NCBI RefSeq assembly: GCF_003672135.1
Contig: NC_039506.1
Location: forward strand, 21,298,497 to 21,362,496
DNA from: Ooceraea biroi
Taxonomy: Eukaryota; Arthropoda; Insecta; Hymenoptera; Formicidae
Direction: 5' to 3'
DNA: 64,000 bases
A program made the position numbers and the translations under genes. How positions within the stretch are numbered: the first letter of the stretch is position 1; the number at the start of each line of letters is the position of its first letter. Positions 1 through 13,619 of this stretch are shown here, in pieces. Under the pieces are notes generated by a model. That model was given only the letters and a program-made list of their open reading frames with translations. It was not told the origin of the DNA and ran no database searches.

Positions 1-3000
1 TGTTTCAAGTTGTGCCTGAAGAACTCTATTTGGAGACTAATTAAATGGCGCGACGTGCATGCATTTGGTACTTTATTCGTCAAATTATTTAATCTTACAA
101 AGACGCTCGATCCGTACTCGTATTTGCTCCTGCCGGCGTATGTGATGTTGTCGGTAACTTGGGCGCAATAAAATAACGTGTATCTCAAATTGCAATAACC
201 CGACATATGGATACTCGTGCGGCTACGCGTCTACGGTAGTCGAGAGTACTTCGACTTAGGTTTGCTTGCTTCGCATCTTCTTTGAGCACGGCGAAGTACA
301 CAGATCGCAATATCGCCGAGGTCAATCTGCGGATCTCCGGCAAACGGAAAGCAAATCAAATTCTCGGCAAAGCGTGCACGTGCCAATTAGAGTACCTCCC
401 GATGTGAATCCCGCTTTGATCAATGCACCGGGCACCTGAGTAATCTCGACTGTAATCGATCGCGCTCTGGGAGATTATTATCGAGGAGCCCGCTGCGCAC
501 GCCGCTAGCCAGATAGGCGATAAACCTCCTAGGCATTAATACGTTACCCCGAATCGATACACACGAGACTTTCCGAGGCGAAGTTACACCGGTAAATCGC
601 GGGAACGCCGGTGAAATGCCGTAAACTTTTGGCGATCCGTCAACCCGTTCCCTCGCTACCCTCTTCGCTCCCGTTCATTCCCGTGAGCTTAATCCGCTCG
701 AAAAAATATCGCTCGGTCCTAATTGAATACGCCGGAAGACGTAGAGGCGAAAAGTTTGCGAGGGATTGTCGCCGCTGGCGACGCGGGGATGGATTCCTTC
801 TGCACGTCGGTCCCAAGGGGCACGTTTGGAAGGAAAATTTCTCTTGGCTAATTTAGTTCCTGATTAGCCGCGCGAGTTTACGTCGACCAATTTACCTCAG
901 TCGCTGATTTCCGGCGTAAAAATCCCCAGAACGAACGAATCAGCGAGCAAGCACTTCTGATTTATCTCACGACCGAATGCTTGGACGTCGGCGGAAATCA
1001 TCGTCGGGAGGCGTTAGCGAGCACGTACACGGCGTCTCCGTCTACTCACCACCTGCAGCAAAGAAAATGCAAACATGAATAAACAGCGCAGCAGAGAGAT
1101 ATCAGATTCGTTGCATATAGCGTGCTGCATATTACATGCTATACAATCGCGTGCTTGATGGTACGCAACAATACTCTCAGAGAGTGAGAGGGAGAGAGAG
1201 AGAGAGAGGGAGGCGCATTCGCGCTGTCGGACGGATCACCTGCCTGGAAGGCTATGCGTGCGCTCTACTAATCACGGTCTCCGTCAATCGATCGTCAAAT
1301 GGACAAAGCAAGCGGGATTATCGCGTTTCCCTACCGATTCAGCCTACAAGTAACAACGCTCGGGGGGCGAATTGGAGGATCGGATCCGACTAGATTTCGT
1401 TCCACCCAAACATGGCACAGGGCCAAGAAGAGCATCCCGTGTATCGCTCACCCGAAAGAGAGGCGAAGGCGACGATGAATCGCACGAGGGTGCGCGCGAG
1501 ACGGAGACAAGATACGGTCCCTTTCGAGGGCCGGGATACTCTCCAGTATCGTAGGCTGTCTATACTACGGGACAAACCCTTTCAGGTTTTAGGGTAGCGG
1601 AGCGCAAACATTTCTCCTCATTACCGCCGCCAATAACGTCTCGCCGCGTTTCTCGCTCGATCTCACGCGCCGAAAAGCCCCGCCTTGCACCTAGAATTAA
1701 ACCGCGGCGATAAAGCTTCGTATGGAGGCTCTTAGCCGTGCGGACGACGTGCCGGTTACACGGTAAACTTTCGTCGTTCACAAAGCAACCTCTCGCAAGT
1801 CCCCGCAACGACAAAGACGAATTAACTTGATTGTCCGCCAACTTACGCTCGTCGTTACGTAGCATGCTCCATCTTGGAAAAGACGGTAATACGATAACAC
1901 GTATGCGTGTGTTAACATCTAATGAATTCCCGTTAATGTATGATATATCGGAAAAATTGTAGAAACGTTGCTCGCAAGGTGTTGTAGCTTTGCAGCTTGT
2001 TCTGCTTTCCAAAATATCGCGGTTGTCGCGCATCGATGTTTCAGCATTACTGCGCGAGTTTTAGACAGAAAGATTTTGACGGGCGTTTACGTGTGTACGT
2101 TCTGTGAATTCTGAATCGCGAGTCGCTGCGGATTGTTGAACACGCTGTTGCATGGTGCACCGTCGCAAAACGCTTTAAATCTTTTGGTTCCTTATGCTTT
2201 AGCGTTCTCCGTTTATTGACCAGGCTATACCGGCTTTGTTGAATATATCGAACGTCGTCACGAAAACGAGTTGTTGACTCGCAAAAGTTCTGCTACGTGT
2301 ATATACCCGCGATATGTTACGCGAGTCACGGAAGTAACGTGTAGCATTCAAGTATGCTGTCAGCGGAATAATGTATTTTACAATTTCTTTACATTTATTT
2401 CACTGTTTAAAATCTTAAGATGTTTAATTCGCGGAAATATAATACATTCGATAATATTACTCGCCAAAGAACAGTGCGATGGATTATTTTATAAAGACTC
2501 GCTCTCATCATTATCATCGCCGTTTTTATGCAACCACGACGTCGCAGAATATCGGCTGTTAAGAAAAAATGAGTACCAGGCCAAATGGTAGCAGAACAGG
2601 AAACGAGAGAACGAGTGTATTCGGGTTGAATGCAAAGTTATAACGCGCAGGAAGACAAGAAGTACGCACGAGAAATGCAAGGGTTCTTTTCGCAGTTTAT
2701 TCTTCGCGAGGGAGGAGCGGGGAAAAGCGGAATGACAGGGTCGCGAGCACTGTAGTCAATAGGGCACCCCCGTCATTATTCCGTCGCCCCGTCGATGTGC
2801 ATGCCCCGGAAAGGAGGGCGCGGCATAAAGGCAACGATGAATAATCATTGCGAGTGCTTGAAAGTAAAACAAACAGCTAACTGCGCTCGACTTGACGGCT
2901 AAGTGGCGTATTTAACAAATGAACAAACAAACAAACACACGACCGGCTGCGTGCAGTGACTGCGTGCGGATCGACGAAGACCCTTGCAATGAGGGAAAAC

Positions 3001-3390
3001 CCTCGCGTGTACTTACCTGATTAAGGTTGCTCCGTAGGGACCGAAGGAAGAGAGGGCGAGAGGAATAGCGAGAAAGAGCGAGCGGAGAAACCCACTCCGG
3101 TTTTATAAGTATTATTCAGGACGAGCACATGATACACGGAAAACGAGTGCGGTTGAATGTCTCGCGGCGACTTTTTAAATAGCTTAGTCGAGTGCGGAAG
3201 GCACGTAAAATAAAAGACGCTTAAAAGACGATTAAACCGCGGAAATCATTTGAACGAATTAATTGTTGCCTCGACAGCTCGCGCTGTTGTTAGATATAAT
3301 CTGAATGAGTATCAATTAAAATATTAGAATTAAATCAGGCGTCACCGCAATCTTTATCATAATTTAAAGTTAACTTTTCCTGCATTAGTT
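1..3390. other. Unique flank, no gene recognised
   Basis: Mixed-composition sequence with many CpGs. It contains a short (GA)n run at about 1191-1208 and an (AACA)n run at about 2922-2936. The longest open frame is 157 codons on the minus strand (1560-2033); it has no motif, signal peptide or membrane segment that I recognise, and other frames overlap it. I see no splice-site-bounded conserved segment, no tRNA boxes and no transposon ends. Intergenic or intronic sequence is the best reading. Confidence 0.5.
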
Positions 3391-5330
3391 TCTCGCGTTT
3401 GGATGGAAAGGGAGAGAACGGAGGAGGCGCGTGGAAAACGCGGTGGTTGACGCTCGACATTCCCACCGGAACCGGGAAAGAGGAGACGGCAGAGAGCCGC
3501 GGCGAAGATGCGGGACGGTTTTATAGTTATAAAATTTTACGGGACACCTACATCGCACCTCCATTAGCGATGCCGTCTCGACTCACGGCGCCCTTTTCGC
3601 CTTCCCGCTAACGCGTACGAATGTACACCGGCGCCGACGTTTCCTCCTTCGACCCTCGTAGCCGACAGAGCACCCCGACAAGACAGAGGAGGACAAGAAA
3701 CCGAGGATGATGGGAGGCAAGGAGGTGCTGGCGAAGAGATACAGAGAATTTACGTAGAAAAGAGCCAGTGTGGAGAAACACAAGAAACCGTATCGACGTT
3801 TTCACCCTTAATGTAAGGGCGCATCGCGGTGGAGCATTACGCGACGACGGCGACGACGAAGAAACGCGAGCGCGGCGCGAAATAATGCTCGCAGAGGGAC
3901 TCTCCGCTGCGGGATCCGCGAGTTTGAGGCTGTCGCTTTCCGCTCGTTTCTTCCGACCGAGCGAGAGAGAAAGGACGAAGGTCGTACGCGTAGGATGAGT
4001 AGACAGGCAAGAACGGGAAGGTAGACGGGGAATAAAAAGCAAGGCGATGGAGATGGAGTGAGGCTGGTGGATGCTGAGGGTCGCGACCCGAGACCCGAGA
4101 CTCCAAACGTGGCGGTTCCCCTTTGACATCATTTAGATAAAATACGGAGTCTCTTCCCGGCCTCCGATTACCCCCCTCCCATCCCCGCATCCCTTTTGCA
4201 CTGCGACCGTCCCGGCCGTCTGGCGGCGTTTCTCGTGTAAAATGTCGCGTAAGCCTCATCGTTGAATATCTTCACCTAAACTTTCACCCCGCAACCCCAT
4301 GCATCCATCCGTGGGCTTTCCTCTCGTGGTGGCTGAGTGACTCTGCACGTGACATAACTTTTCGACTAAATCCGACAGCGTCGAACGGGCCGACACGATA
4401 ACATCGTGCCGAATAATATTAACATCTTGCGATTCATTGAGGATACATTTTTGAAGCATAAGCTTTCTTCGCACAGCTTCCTTCGCCATTTTCGTCTGGC
4501 GACGTGAAACACGGAACATCGAGCAGCCATTTGGCACTCGCGGACATACTGCTTCCGAATACGAATACGCGAGTACGGCGCGGCTGTTCCTCTTCGGGTA
4601 ACGGAGCGATTGTAAAATTAATTCCCGCTGACAGCAGCAAGTCCCGGAGCAGACAGCGCGGCGCTGCCGCATTTATGGAGCCACCGAAAAGCAGCAGTAG
4701 CGGCAGCAGCACTCGAGATTGCTCGTGAAAGCGTTACCGGATTGTAACGGCGAAGGACGCGAGAAGGGAGACCCGGTGATACCGGGCGACCGGGCGGGAG
4801 GATACGGCGGGGAGAGGGTTCGAGAGAAGTAAAGTTAGCGAGACGTCCAAACTTATCTCCCCTCTGTTTAATTTAACGTAGCTTCGAGTTAGCCGTTAAC
4901 GCACCGGCGACGAAACTCGGCCGACAAGCGTTCGTAATTCTGCGATCCTGGATTTCCACTACCTTCCACCGTCGCCATCGCCGGTGTTCTTCTTCTCCTT
5001 CTTCTTCGTCGCCACCGTCGAGACGACGACGGCAGTGATGGTGGCATCGCCGCCATTGCCAACGATACGACCGTGCCCCGAGTAGAATCGCGTCCCGGTA
5101 ATGCGATACATCGCTGCAATATCCTCCCGAGTACTGCAACGAACCGTTTCGCGCCATTTAGCACCTAATTTGTAGCCTGAGAGAAGTTCACGCCGCCGCG
5201 CAACCCCATTCGGAACTTCGGGATAAGGGAGGAGATCGCGTTCCGGGCACAGAATACGACGGCAGCAAATGGACGTCGCCGCGCCGAGCGCACGCGAGAG
5301 CACTGCACCCCGTGAATGAAATTTTAACGA
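3391..5330. other. GC-rich, CpG-rich patch without a recognised gene
   Basis: This is the most GC-rich part of the left flank. Open frames of 138-174 codons occur on the minus strand (3608-4132, 3837-4259, 4256-4672) with further frames on the plus strand. They overlap one another in different frames and are rich in Arg, Ser and Pro, as expected when stop codons are rare because of high GC. Trinucleotide-like runs are present: AGC-type units at about 4690-4710 and CTT/CNN-type units at about 4988-5060. A CpG-rich promoter is possible, but no core promoter motif in convincing spacing was found. Confidence 0.45.
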
Positions 5331-7086
5331 GTCGCAATGAGGCGAGCAGAGAAAGAGGGAGACAGAACGAATCTATCAACGAACCGTTACGAACGTCCCA
5401 ATAACGAGAGAGAAACATTAAAGTCCGGCGAAACAATCCGGAACGAGATAAGTACGGGAGAACGAGAGACTTCGAACACTGAGGTGACTCGAAATCGGAA
5501 ATTTGTGCTCGCGGCCGCGAGCATAATGAGAACATCAACCGCATTACAGATAGCCGATAGACGGATGTACCAGCCCATCGAGGGGTGAGAACGCTGCATG
5601 TCGGACTGGTCCGAGTACTGCAAACATTTTTTTTCGTATAAGCCGTGACAGGGCATGAACGCGGAAAAATGCAAACGACCGAAGCGTGTCCGCCATCCAC
5701 CCGTTCGCGTTGGTTTCATCGCGGTATACGGAAACGTGCCTACTCGACGTGCTACAACTGTTTCCACTTCAACGACGTTGAAGTATCGCGCCTATAGATC
5801 GTTTCATCGGCGATTTTGCGAGCGTGTAAGCCGAAATCGTTCGATTAAAAAAAAAGAAAAACAGCAAAAAAGCGAAAAAAAGGGCGCACTGGTGCCTATC
5901 GGTTCGCGATATTGCACAATGCCGTCCGAAAGTGGGCTCGATAAATGGTGTTCCCCCTTTTATTTTCTGTCCGAACGAATGTCGAACGACTAGATTTGGA
6001 ACATATACGGTGGTGGTGACTTTTGTCCCGGAACGAGTTGTTTCACGAAGGGACTTCATTGACGTTATCGATCACTGTTCACTGCGATTTGCTCCGAAGT
6101 CGCGCGGCGTTGTGCCGCGCTTGAAACCGGAAAAGAATTTTGCTGCAAGACAATTTTCTTTAAAGTCCCGCGCAGGAAGAAGCCTCGTGGGAACATTCTC
6201 AGGCAATCGAGATCTACACAGGCTGCAAAAATATTGAGTTTTGCGGCACACCGAATAACAATAATCTGAAATCGCATTAGAGATTCTGCGAGAAGTTGTG
6301 CGAGGAACCTGCTCGCTACGTGGAACAACGTTGTCGCAGAGAAACCGTGATTCTTCCTCGGCAGACGTCACTGTCCGGCAAAGATACGCTTCTCTCGGGA
6401 ACGGATGCCAAGGGGTGAGCAGATCCGGAGCGCGAGGGAATCACAGAAGTACGGGTCTTAAGAAAACTCGCAATATTTACCCAACAGAAATCAGGCACGA
6501 CGTAAAAATACAAATCGCCCTAATCATTATTTACTTTGCCGAGCGTCGCGCGCCCCTACTCGCTCTGAAAAGACTCCACCCCTGGCGCACTAAGCCGGCG
6601 GGAAAGAACTTTTCGGCTTCGGTGCACTCCAAACGCCGATCCGCCGGAGAAGCTCGTCGGCGAGTCGAGGACGACGGGTCGAAGGGACTGATTAAAGGCC
6701 TGTATCGATCGCGGCCAGGTAGACGAGCGTTAATTTCATTAGTGCACCCGGGCTCCTGCGTCCGATTCCCCGCGAAGAAATCTTAATCAATTAGCGCTCT
6801 CTGCGGCACGTGGAAGGAATCCACATTTCAGACCGGAAACACCGAGGTCAGTGTCTGTTTCGCTATCGAGCGAAATCGTATTCTGTGTGCATGCGAGATC
6901 AGATTTTCCCTCGACGAAGCAGATGAACTCATCGTTGCGAGTTTCCTGCCGTATCACGCGGTGTATTTCATAGTCGTCAAAAATAAATGTCCTCGCAAAA
7001 GAGTGAGATTCAATTAGGGTTACACTCGGTGTATCTGGCAGCTCCGCGTCGACTAGGGATCTCTGTCGAAAGCTCTCCACTTAATC
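5331..7086. other. Unique flank, no gene recognised
   Basis: Ordinary non-repetitive sequence. An A-rich stretch lies at about 5846-5882, with A-runs separated by single G or C bases. The longest open frame is 162 codons on the plus strand (6298-6786); its Arg/Ser/Lys-rich composition shows no family signature. I see no RNA gene or mobile element. Confidence 0.45.
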
Positions 7087-7106
7087 TAAGAAAATCACAG
7101 GGAGTA

Positions 7107-7193
<87 letters not shown>

Positions 7194-7620
7194 ATGAAAA
7201 GGGGGAAATCCCGGTCGGTAATCGCTGACTCTGAATACGAAGACAAGAAGTTCGGTGAGGACGATGGTGAACAACGGCTGCGGGGAATGGAGCCGCAACG
7301 AAACGGAAGGGGAGACAAAGATGGTGGATAGAACGAGGGGCGCCGTTCGTCCGGAGAAAGAATGAAAAATAAGCCGCGAGGGATCAGGGACAAAACGGCT
7401 CATTGGCCACGCGTTCGCCTAACTACGTTACTCGTGGCAAGACCATTTCTCCTCGCTTCGGGTCAGCCAGGCCACTCCTGTCTGGAGAGAAGCGGAGAAA
7501 AAGAGAGGGAATGGGATTGCGAACAGCAATCAAGGGGAAGGTTGTACATATATATAGGAGGGGTATACAGGAGGGAGAAAGAGAAGCAGAAAAAAGGAGA
7601 GAAATATCTAAACGTTCCTT
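7087..7620 (+). other. Purine-biased tract on the plus strand
   Basis: Around the AG array the plus strand stays strongly G+A rich for about 500 bases, with many GAGA, GGGGAA and GAAAGA words (7192-7340, 7480-7610) and few pyrimidine runs. Such skewed DNA can form triplex or other non-B structures. No protein is supported: the frames crossing it are low-complexity. The stretch 7621-7973 to its right is unremarkable unique sequence up to the palindrome. Confidence 0.6.
7111..7191 (+). repeat. (AG)n microsatellite with GACAGA tail
   Basis: An uninterrupted AG array runs from 7111 to about 7172, roughly 31 units. It is followed by about three ACAGAG hexamers to 7191. This is one of the longest simple repeats in the window and accounts for the Arg-Glu or Ser-Leu repeats in the open frames crossing it, which should not be taken as proteins. 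It ends about 0.8 kb outside the palindrome's left breakpoint. Confidence 0.97.
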
Positions 7621-7971
7621 AGCCGCGGGCCCGGGAAATTGAATAGTACCTGCGAAATTGAAAGAGGAAATTCGACGCGTTTCGAGTCGTCGCTTCGCCG
7701 CGTCGCGGCGTCGAATTTTAGCCCGACCCTTCGCTATCGCACCCCGACGACTATCGGCTCCGCCTTTGTTCGGCACGATGCCGATGTACGACTGAAAAAC
7801 GAAAATCGGCCGCGATCCAGTAAGTAATGGCGGCACTTGGAATGACGAATCGTTGCGCTATCGGTTCACCCTGCGGAAAAAAAGATGTGAGGTAAATCGC
7901 GCGGCGATCGAGACATAAGAAATCCGTCGCTGTAACATAGCAGTAACAATAGCGATTACACGCCTCTTGAG

Positions 7972-7995
7972 TGATTCGTGTAGTCACATGAATCA
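7972..7995. repeat. 24-bp imperfect palindrome at the left outer breakpoint
   Basis: The bases starting TGATTCGTG and ending CATGAATCA form a 24-bp dyad centred at 7983.5, with 9 of 12 base pairs matching. The outer limit of arm identity falls at its third base (7974). The right-arm copy (about 32875-32900) loses the last two positions of the dyad exactly where homology ends. This may mark a fold-back or recombination site, or be coincidence. Confidence 0.6.
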
Positions 7996-10900
7996 TTTTG
8001 TGACTCTCGATTTATTTGAGATAGCAAGGAGATGTACGTGTGTATGTGAGATTCTCATTACGAGTTTGTAGAGCGTGCTGTAATAGACGTATTTATAATG
8101 TCTGTCAAATCAAGAGATCGTCTAATAATGCTCCCATAGAAATCGCCATCAAAGACTCCGCAATCGACCTATATCCACACATCGTTCGCAATGGATCGAG
8201 ATAATTTAGCGGGGTCGGGTGGAGGGGACTATGATCGCGTTACCGATCTTTCTTTATCGGACATTAAGCAGGAATTCGCTCTGGGAATACACGCGGCTCA
8301 TCGGTTCGCCGGCCGGAAGTGTACACGGGCGCAGAGGCCAACGGTCGTTTCGAGCAGAGGATGACAATAAAAAGGATGTATCGTTCGCGTAATGGTAACA
8401 AACGGGGCAATTAACCGTGGACCTGCTGAGGCAGCGGTCGTATCGCGAACGGTGGACCACGACCGCCGAAGGAAGTTGCGGCTCTCATCCGGAATAAGAT
8501 CGTTCCGCAGTTCTGATTACGTAATCTCGCCCAAAGTCTGTGCCGGATCTAGCTTTTGTCTATCTGTCTTCCTCTTTCTCTCTCTCGCTCTCCCTTTCTG
8601 TCTCTCTGGACCCAATCGCAATTAGCCATGACCCGCGAGAATTATCGTCCACGGTGTTGGCACATCGTGCGAGTTCCCAGGTGAAACCTGTACACGCGCG
8701 AGCGTATCGAGCTTGCCTCCCTTGCTGTAACGGTGCAATTTATGCGATCACCTCGAAATTGACTTCGCCGCGTATAACGGTTCTATCGACCGGTCGACGA
8801 TCCAATCGCGAGAAAAATGATTAATCTCGCACGGCCTGGCCTTAAATGGCCGATGGGAGATTGATTTATTCCCGCGATGATGCTGTGAAATCTGGACGCA
8901 ATTGCACGCGCGTCGAGCGGGCAATATGATGGAAACGTGAGTGGAAGATCATTGAATTATCTTCTGCCTTTTTCACGATGCATATACATGTAAATAGATA
9001 AATACCATTCTGCTGCACACAATATCTCACGTGTAGAGCACGTAATAATTATTCTACAAGTTTAGAAACGGTTCGACTTCTTTTGCTAACAAAATTCTTT
9101 TCCGCTTCTCGTAGAAGGACTTAAACGTAGCAAATCGTATTTTATCCAAATGGGGGTATAATTAGTTGGAATAATGGAAGATACAGCAGCGCCATTATGT
9201 AAACGGCGCAATAAATGTAAATCAGGCGGCCACAGAGGCGGCAGTAACACGCGCCTAAAAACACCGTCGCGTCATCCGCCTACATTATCATCCGCGTTGC
9301 GGTCGATGAGAGCACGCGGGCGAGAAAAGGGATGGCTCGAAGGAGGAACAAATTCATTTAGAAGATTTAAGTTACGGCGCAGAGTGTTCTTTTAAAATCT
9401 GTTTGCGCGATCAGATCGGGCTTTACGAGAATTTCCGCTTCAAGAGTGAAAGAGAGAGACAGTCAGGAAGTCACTCCATTATCGTTTCATGCAGCGAGCG
9501 GAATGGCGCAATTTGGCGTCGAGCGCACCCTCTCGAATATTTTCGCGATACTATCTTTTAACTAGGAAGCTAATTGGCGAATCGACGGGAGCAAATTTGA
9601 AAGTGTGTCCGCAAAGGATCCGTGATAGACGAAGCTTGTAACAGAAGCACAGAGAGACGTTTGTAGGCGGGTCCACCAGCGCAGAAACGGATGGCTCTCA
9701 GCAGGCGGTAGCTTGTCCGACCAGAAGGAGGCGTACCACCTCGTCGCAATCATAACTATCAAAAGCAGAGCTTGCCCCTAACCCCTGGCATCGGATGTCT
9801 TTCGACCTATTTCCGCTATCTCGCTTATCTCGTCGTCGGGAGCGCTAGCGAGTTCCAGAACACCAATCTATCGGGTGGAAGGGCCGAAAAAGTAATAACG
9901 CTCGCTTCCGTAACGTCATCGTTTGCATTCTTCATCGAAAAAGTTCGCCGATGTCGGATTCAATTATTGTTCATCCTAGTTCCCGCCATTTATTGAAACA
10001 GGAAACAAACAGCAATTATGCTACTTCGGACTGAATGGACAGTCCAGGTTCGTTATAGAATTGTCTCGGAAGGATATTCGCGACAGATTAGTTTTTTTAT
10101 ACCTGATCGTATTCACAACAAACTTGTAACGCATTATCTGTCTGCTTCGATATCTCTCTCTCACTCAACATCGAAGTCAGAGATCATTCAACTTCACAAA
10201 AGCAAGAATGCGTGTTGCTACCAAAGAAACTGCAAGTGCTCGATTTGATCGCACTTAGAGAATCGAAGTTTTTACGATACGTTTATACGGGCCGGTACTG
10301 TGCAAGTCGGGATCACGGTGTGGCACCGACGTCAATTAAGTTGATTCATGAGGACCGCGCCATCCCCTTACTCTCTTCGTGATGATCTTCCAACCATGGA
10401 TACCGTCTCGAACTTCGGAGGCTCAAAGAGATCGTCGTGGCGTCGCAGAACGATCGTCGTGGCGAACGACGGTCGGCTTCCTCTTTCAGACACGCCTCTG
10501 CCAACTTTCCCCGTTCGCGGGGGAACAAAGAGAGGGAGGGACTTGGGTAGACGCGTCGACGCGTTTAAAAGAGGTAACCAGCCGCGGTTGACATTCGTTT
10601 CTTTTATCGCTCGCGGTGCATCATGAAGCGAAGAAAAGAAGACGGCCGCGAGGCAGAGCGAGGACGACGAGCAGCAGGGTGGAAGGCAGAGTGCGAGGGC
10701 GACGTTCGCGAGTTTCTGGCCTCCGTGCCAAGGCCGATTCTCAGCCCGGGTCTGTGCTGTCCGGGGTGTGCTTTACATGGGGCACAATGCAATGGGCGTC
10801 GTTATGGCCGAGTAGCGTCATAAAGACTCAGCGTCTCACTCGCCGCACAAAGCGCGCTATTTTGCCACCCTTGCCGACCTCTCTCCACCCCCAGCCACCC

Positions 10901-13232
10901 ATCCTTCCTGGCGACTCTACTTTTTCCACCCTCGTCCGTGCGTTCGTGTGTCCTCTCGGTTTGCCGGTAACGGCGTCCTTTACACGCTCGCTCGTGCGTT
11001 CCTTCTCCTCACCCCTCGCTTTGTCGGCAGCGGACGGCAGCTTCAAGCGCCACTCGCGTCGTCAGCACACTCCAACGGTCTGGATTTTCCCTTTGCCACG
11101 CCGGCTCGACTCGGACCTCCTCCTCTTCCTCCACGGAGGACTCCAGCTCCGACGTCTCGCTCTGTTCCCACTCGCGCGGACAAAGGTGCGAGGTTTATTT
11201 AAACCTGTTCCCCGTTTTTCTCATTTAGTTCTCGACTTCTCGGATACTCGGCACTTGGACGACCTGTACCCGCAGATCGTCCCTTGCATCTCGGTAAAAT
11301 GTAACAACTGTGATGAAAGCCGCTTATCTTGTCCTCATTGGAGTATACGAGGTACATGGGGTATTACGATGCTCAAATAATCAATAAATGATGACGCAGA
11401 ATATTACTCATGTAGGAAATAATTCATTTATGAAACCAATTTACCTTAACAGGAATTAATTATTGGGATAACGTCACGAAAACTTAACAAAATCGTATTA
11501 CCTTTTTCTTTTATTTTCGTTCACGATAGATATCGGATAGACGACGGATGAATCAGAGTCACGTGGAAACGACGCGTCACGGACGCGCTCGTGACGATCG
11601 ATTCCCTGTAAATCTTCCGCCCGCGACAAATCACTCCGTTAGCAAGTGGAGATCCATTAATCGCATTCCCGTTTGCTCTACCACCGGTAAAAGCCTCGCG
11701 TCGTCGGAAGCACAGAGGGTGGGCAAACGCGGGGGATGGCGATGCGGCGATCGCCGCCATACACACTTCCCGGCTCGCCGCCTTTATGGGCCTAATATAA
11801 AGAAACGACCATGGTCAACTATCTGCCAACAGTCTAGGCAACGTTTCATGACCCGCTCGTGCGATAACACGACATAATCTTCGTCTCCTGTGCAGCCTCC
11901 GATCCTTTCCTCGATGACGTTCGCCAACTTCCTCTCGCCGTTTTTCTCACATCGTCGGATATCGTTGCGTTTCCTCTCGAGACTTCTCTCCCGATTCTTT
12001 TCTATTTCGGGTAGTTTCCGCGCCGTCGTTCCACGTTCTTATCTCGCCCTCGACTACTCCGAAAGATTAGCTTTGCGTTGCAAATTAACTCGTCATCACC
12101 ATTCACGCGAGAACAGAAACGAATCTCGCGTATCTCTGACACATTTGCATCATCCGCGTTATGAATAGCATTCCTGAATTTATTTATTACGCGCTGAGCG
12201 CATCTGCGTTTCTCGTATAGCGTCATCGTCCGCGGATCCTGCGGACCGTCTTTACATCTTTTTCTCTTTTTTTTCTTCTTTTTTCACCTTTGCAAGACTT
12301 TCTTTCGCATTTATTTTGCGCGAACGAGGGCAACTCTATTGTGCATCAGTGCTCGGCACGGTGTTGCTCGCGTTGTTTCCTTTTGAAGGCGTACCGTACA
12401 ATGTGAAGAGAGTTTACGGAAACGAGAGAGAGAGACCAAGAAATTCGTCTTCACCGTCTTGCCGGTTGCTACCTTGGCGTTTTCATATTCGAAACATTTT
12501 GCTGGCACGCCATTCGCGAGATTAGACACTGCACGCAGTGAATTACACGAGTAATACAATTACGTCGCGTAATTATGATAATTGCGAACCGTCGTGTCGG
12601 CTAATTGCACGATTCTCGTCTGATGCGAGACGCGCGCGCGAGAGACGGAACGAGTAATTCTCCGCTGCCCCCGCAAACCCCTCGTTCCGCCTTCTGCCGA
12701 ACTCTTTCGGTCGTTGCGCGAATTTCGGAATATAGTGTTTCCTGACGAACCCGAGGCCATTGCAGCCGCGCCACGATCCAATCAACACCCTTTCACGCGC
12801 GAGACAGCAGCCGAGCTGCGCGAACTTGTGAAATATGATATTCGGGAGTCTCTGTATAAAGCCCCGTGGCGATACGGGATTTTGCGTAAAGCCAGAAAAA
12901 TATAAAATATCTCTCGCGGTTCCTTTTCATCTCGCTCGGCGTTCCCGACTTCCGTTCGATCGGCCGGACGGCGTTATCGACGCAAGAGATGAGTGAAGAA
13001 ACGACGTGTTTGTTCGTTCATTGCGACATTTAAGGGCGTGAGTCTCGGCGAACGGAATCCCAGCAGAAGAGAGGAAGGAAATAATGCTAAGAAACACGCG
13101 ACTGTGAGATGTAGACGTCTGAAGCGTCGTCTGGCGCGGTTCATGCACATGCAATTGCAGATACATATGCATGCATCCATGCCTAGGGCCGAGTCGGCGA
13201 AGGTTTTTGAGCGTCGCGGATGCAAGCAACCT

Positions 13233-13256
13233 CACTAGACAGAAGAGCGTCTAGTG
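13233..13256. repeat. 8-bp inverted repeat, left arm
   Basis: CACTAGAC at 13233-13240 and GTCTAGTG at 13249-13256 flank an 8-nt loop. The mirror copy is at 27626-27649 in the right arm. A small dyad of unknown role. Confidence 0.75.
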
Positions 13257-13562
13257 TCAAGTGGCAACGTGGAATGAAGGAACTCGAGGGCGAGACGGGG
13301 AGGCGGCGGCAGTGGTGGGCCGAGGGTGGTGATTGTCGATGGAAGGATGGCAGTGCCCTGCGCAAGGGTAGCTTAGGAGGCGAAGGTGAGAAAATAGAGA
13401 GAGGGTGGCAGAGGTGGTAGAGGAGAACGAAAGAGTCGAAGGGAGGAGTAACGATGCCTTGTCGCATGCAGAATCGCGGCTCGATAATCGTGATAGAACG
13501 GCGCCATTACCGCGCCGTGCAAAACGCCATCGTCGACGTCGTCATTCGAATATTTCCTTCCG

Positions 13563-13619
13563 CCTACCCCTTCTTCTGTCCTTCTCTCTCACTCCTTTCT
13601 GTTTTTTCCTTCCTTTTTT
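13563..13619 (+). repeat. Polypyrimidine tract, left arm
   Basis: About 57 bases of almost pure C/T, including CTCTCTC and two T runs, end just before an AACGACA sequence. It resembles a long 3' splice-site tract, but no AG with an open, conserved exon follows. The mirror copy is a purine tract at about 27263-27319 in the right arm. Confidence 0.7.

Noticed and set aside
7010..7403. Ser-Leu and Arg-Glu repeat proteins over the AG array
   Set aside because: They are direct translations of the (AG)n microsatellite in different frames and have no independent coding support.
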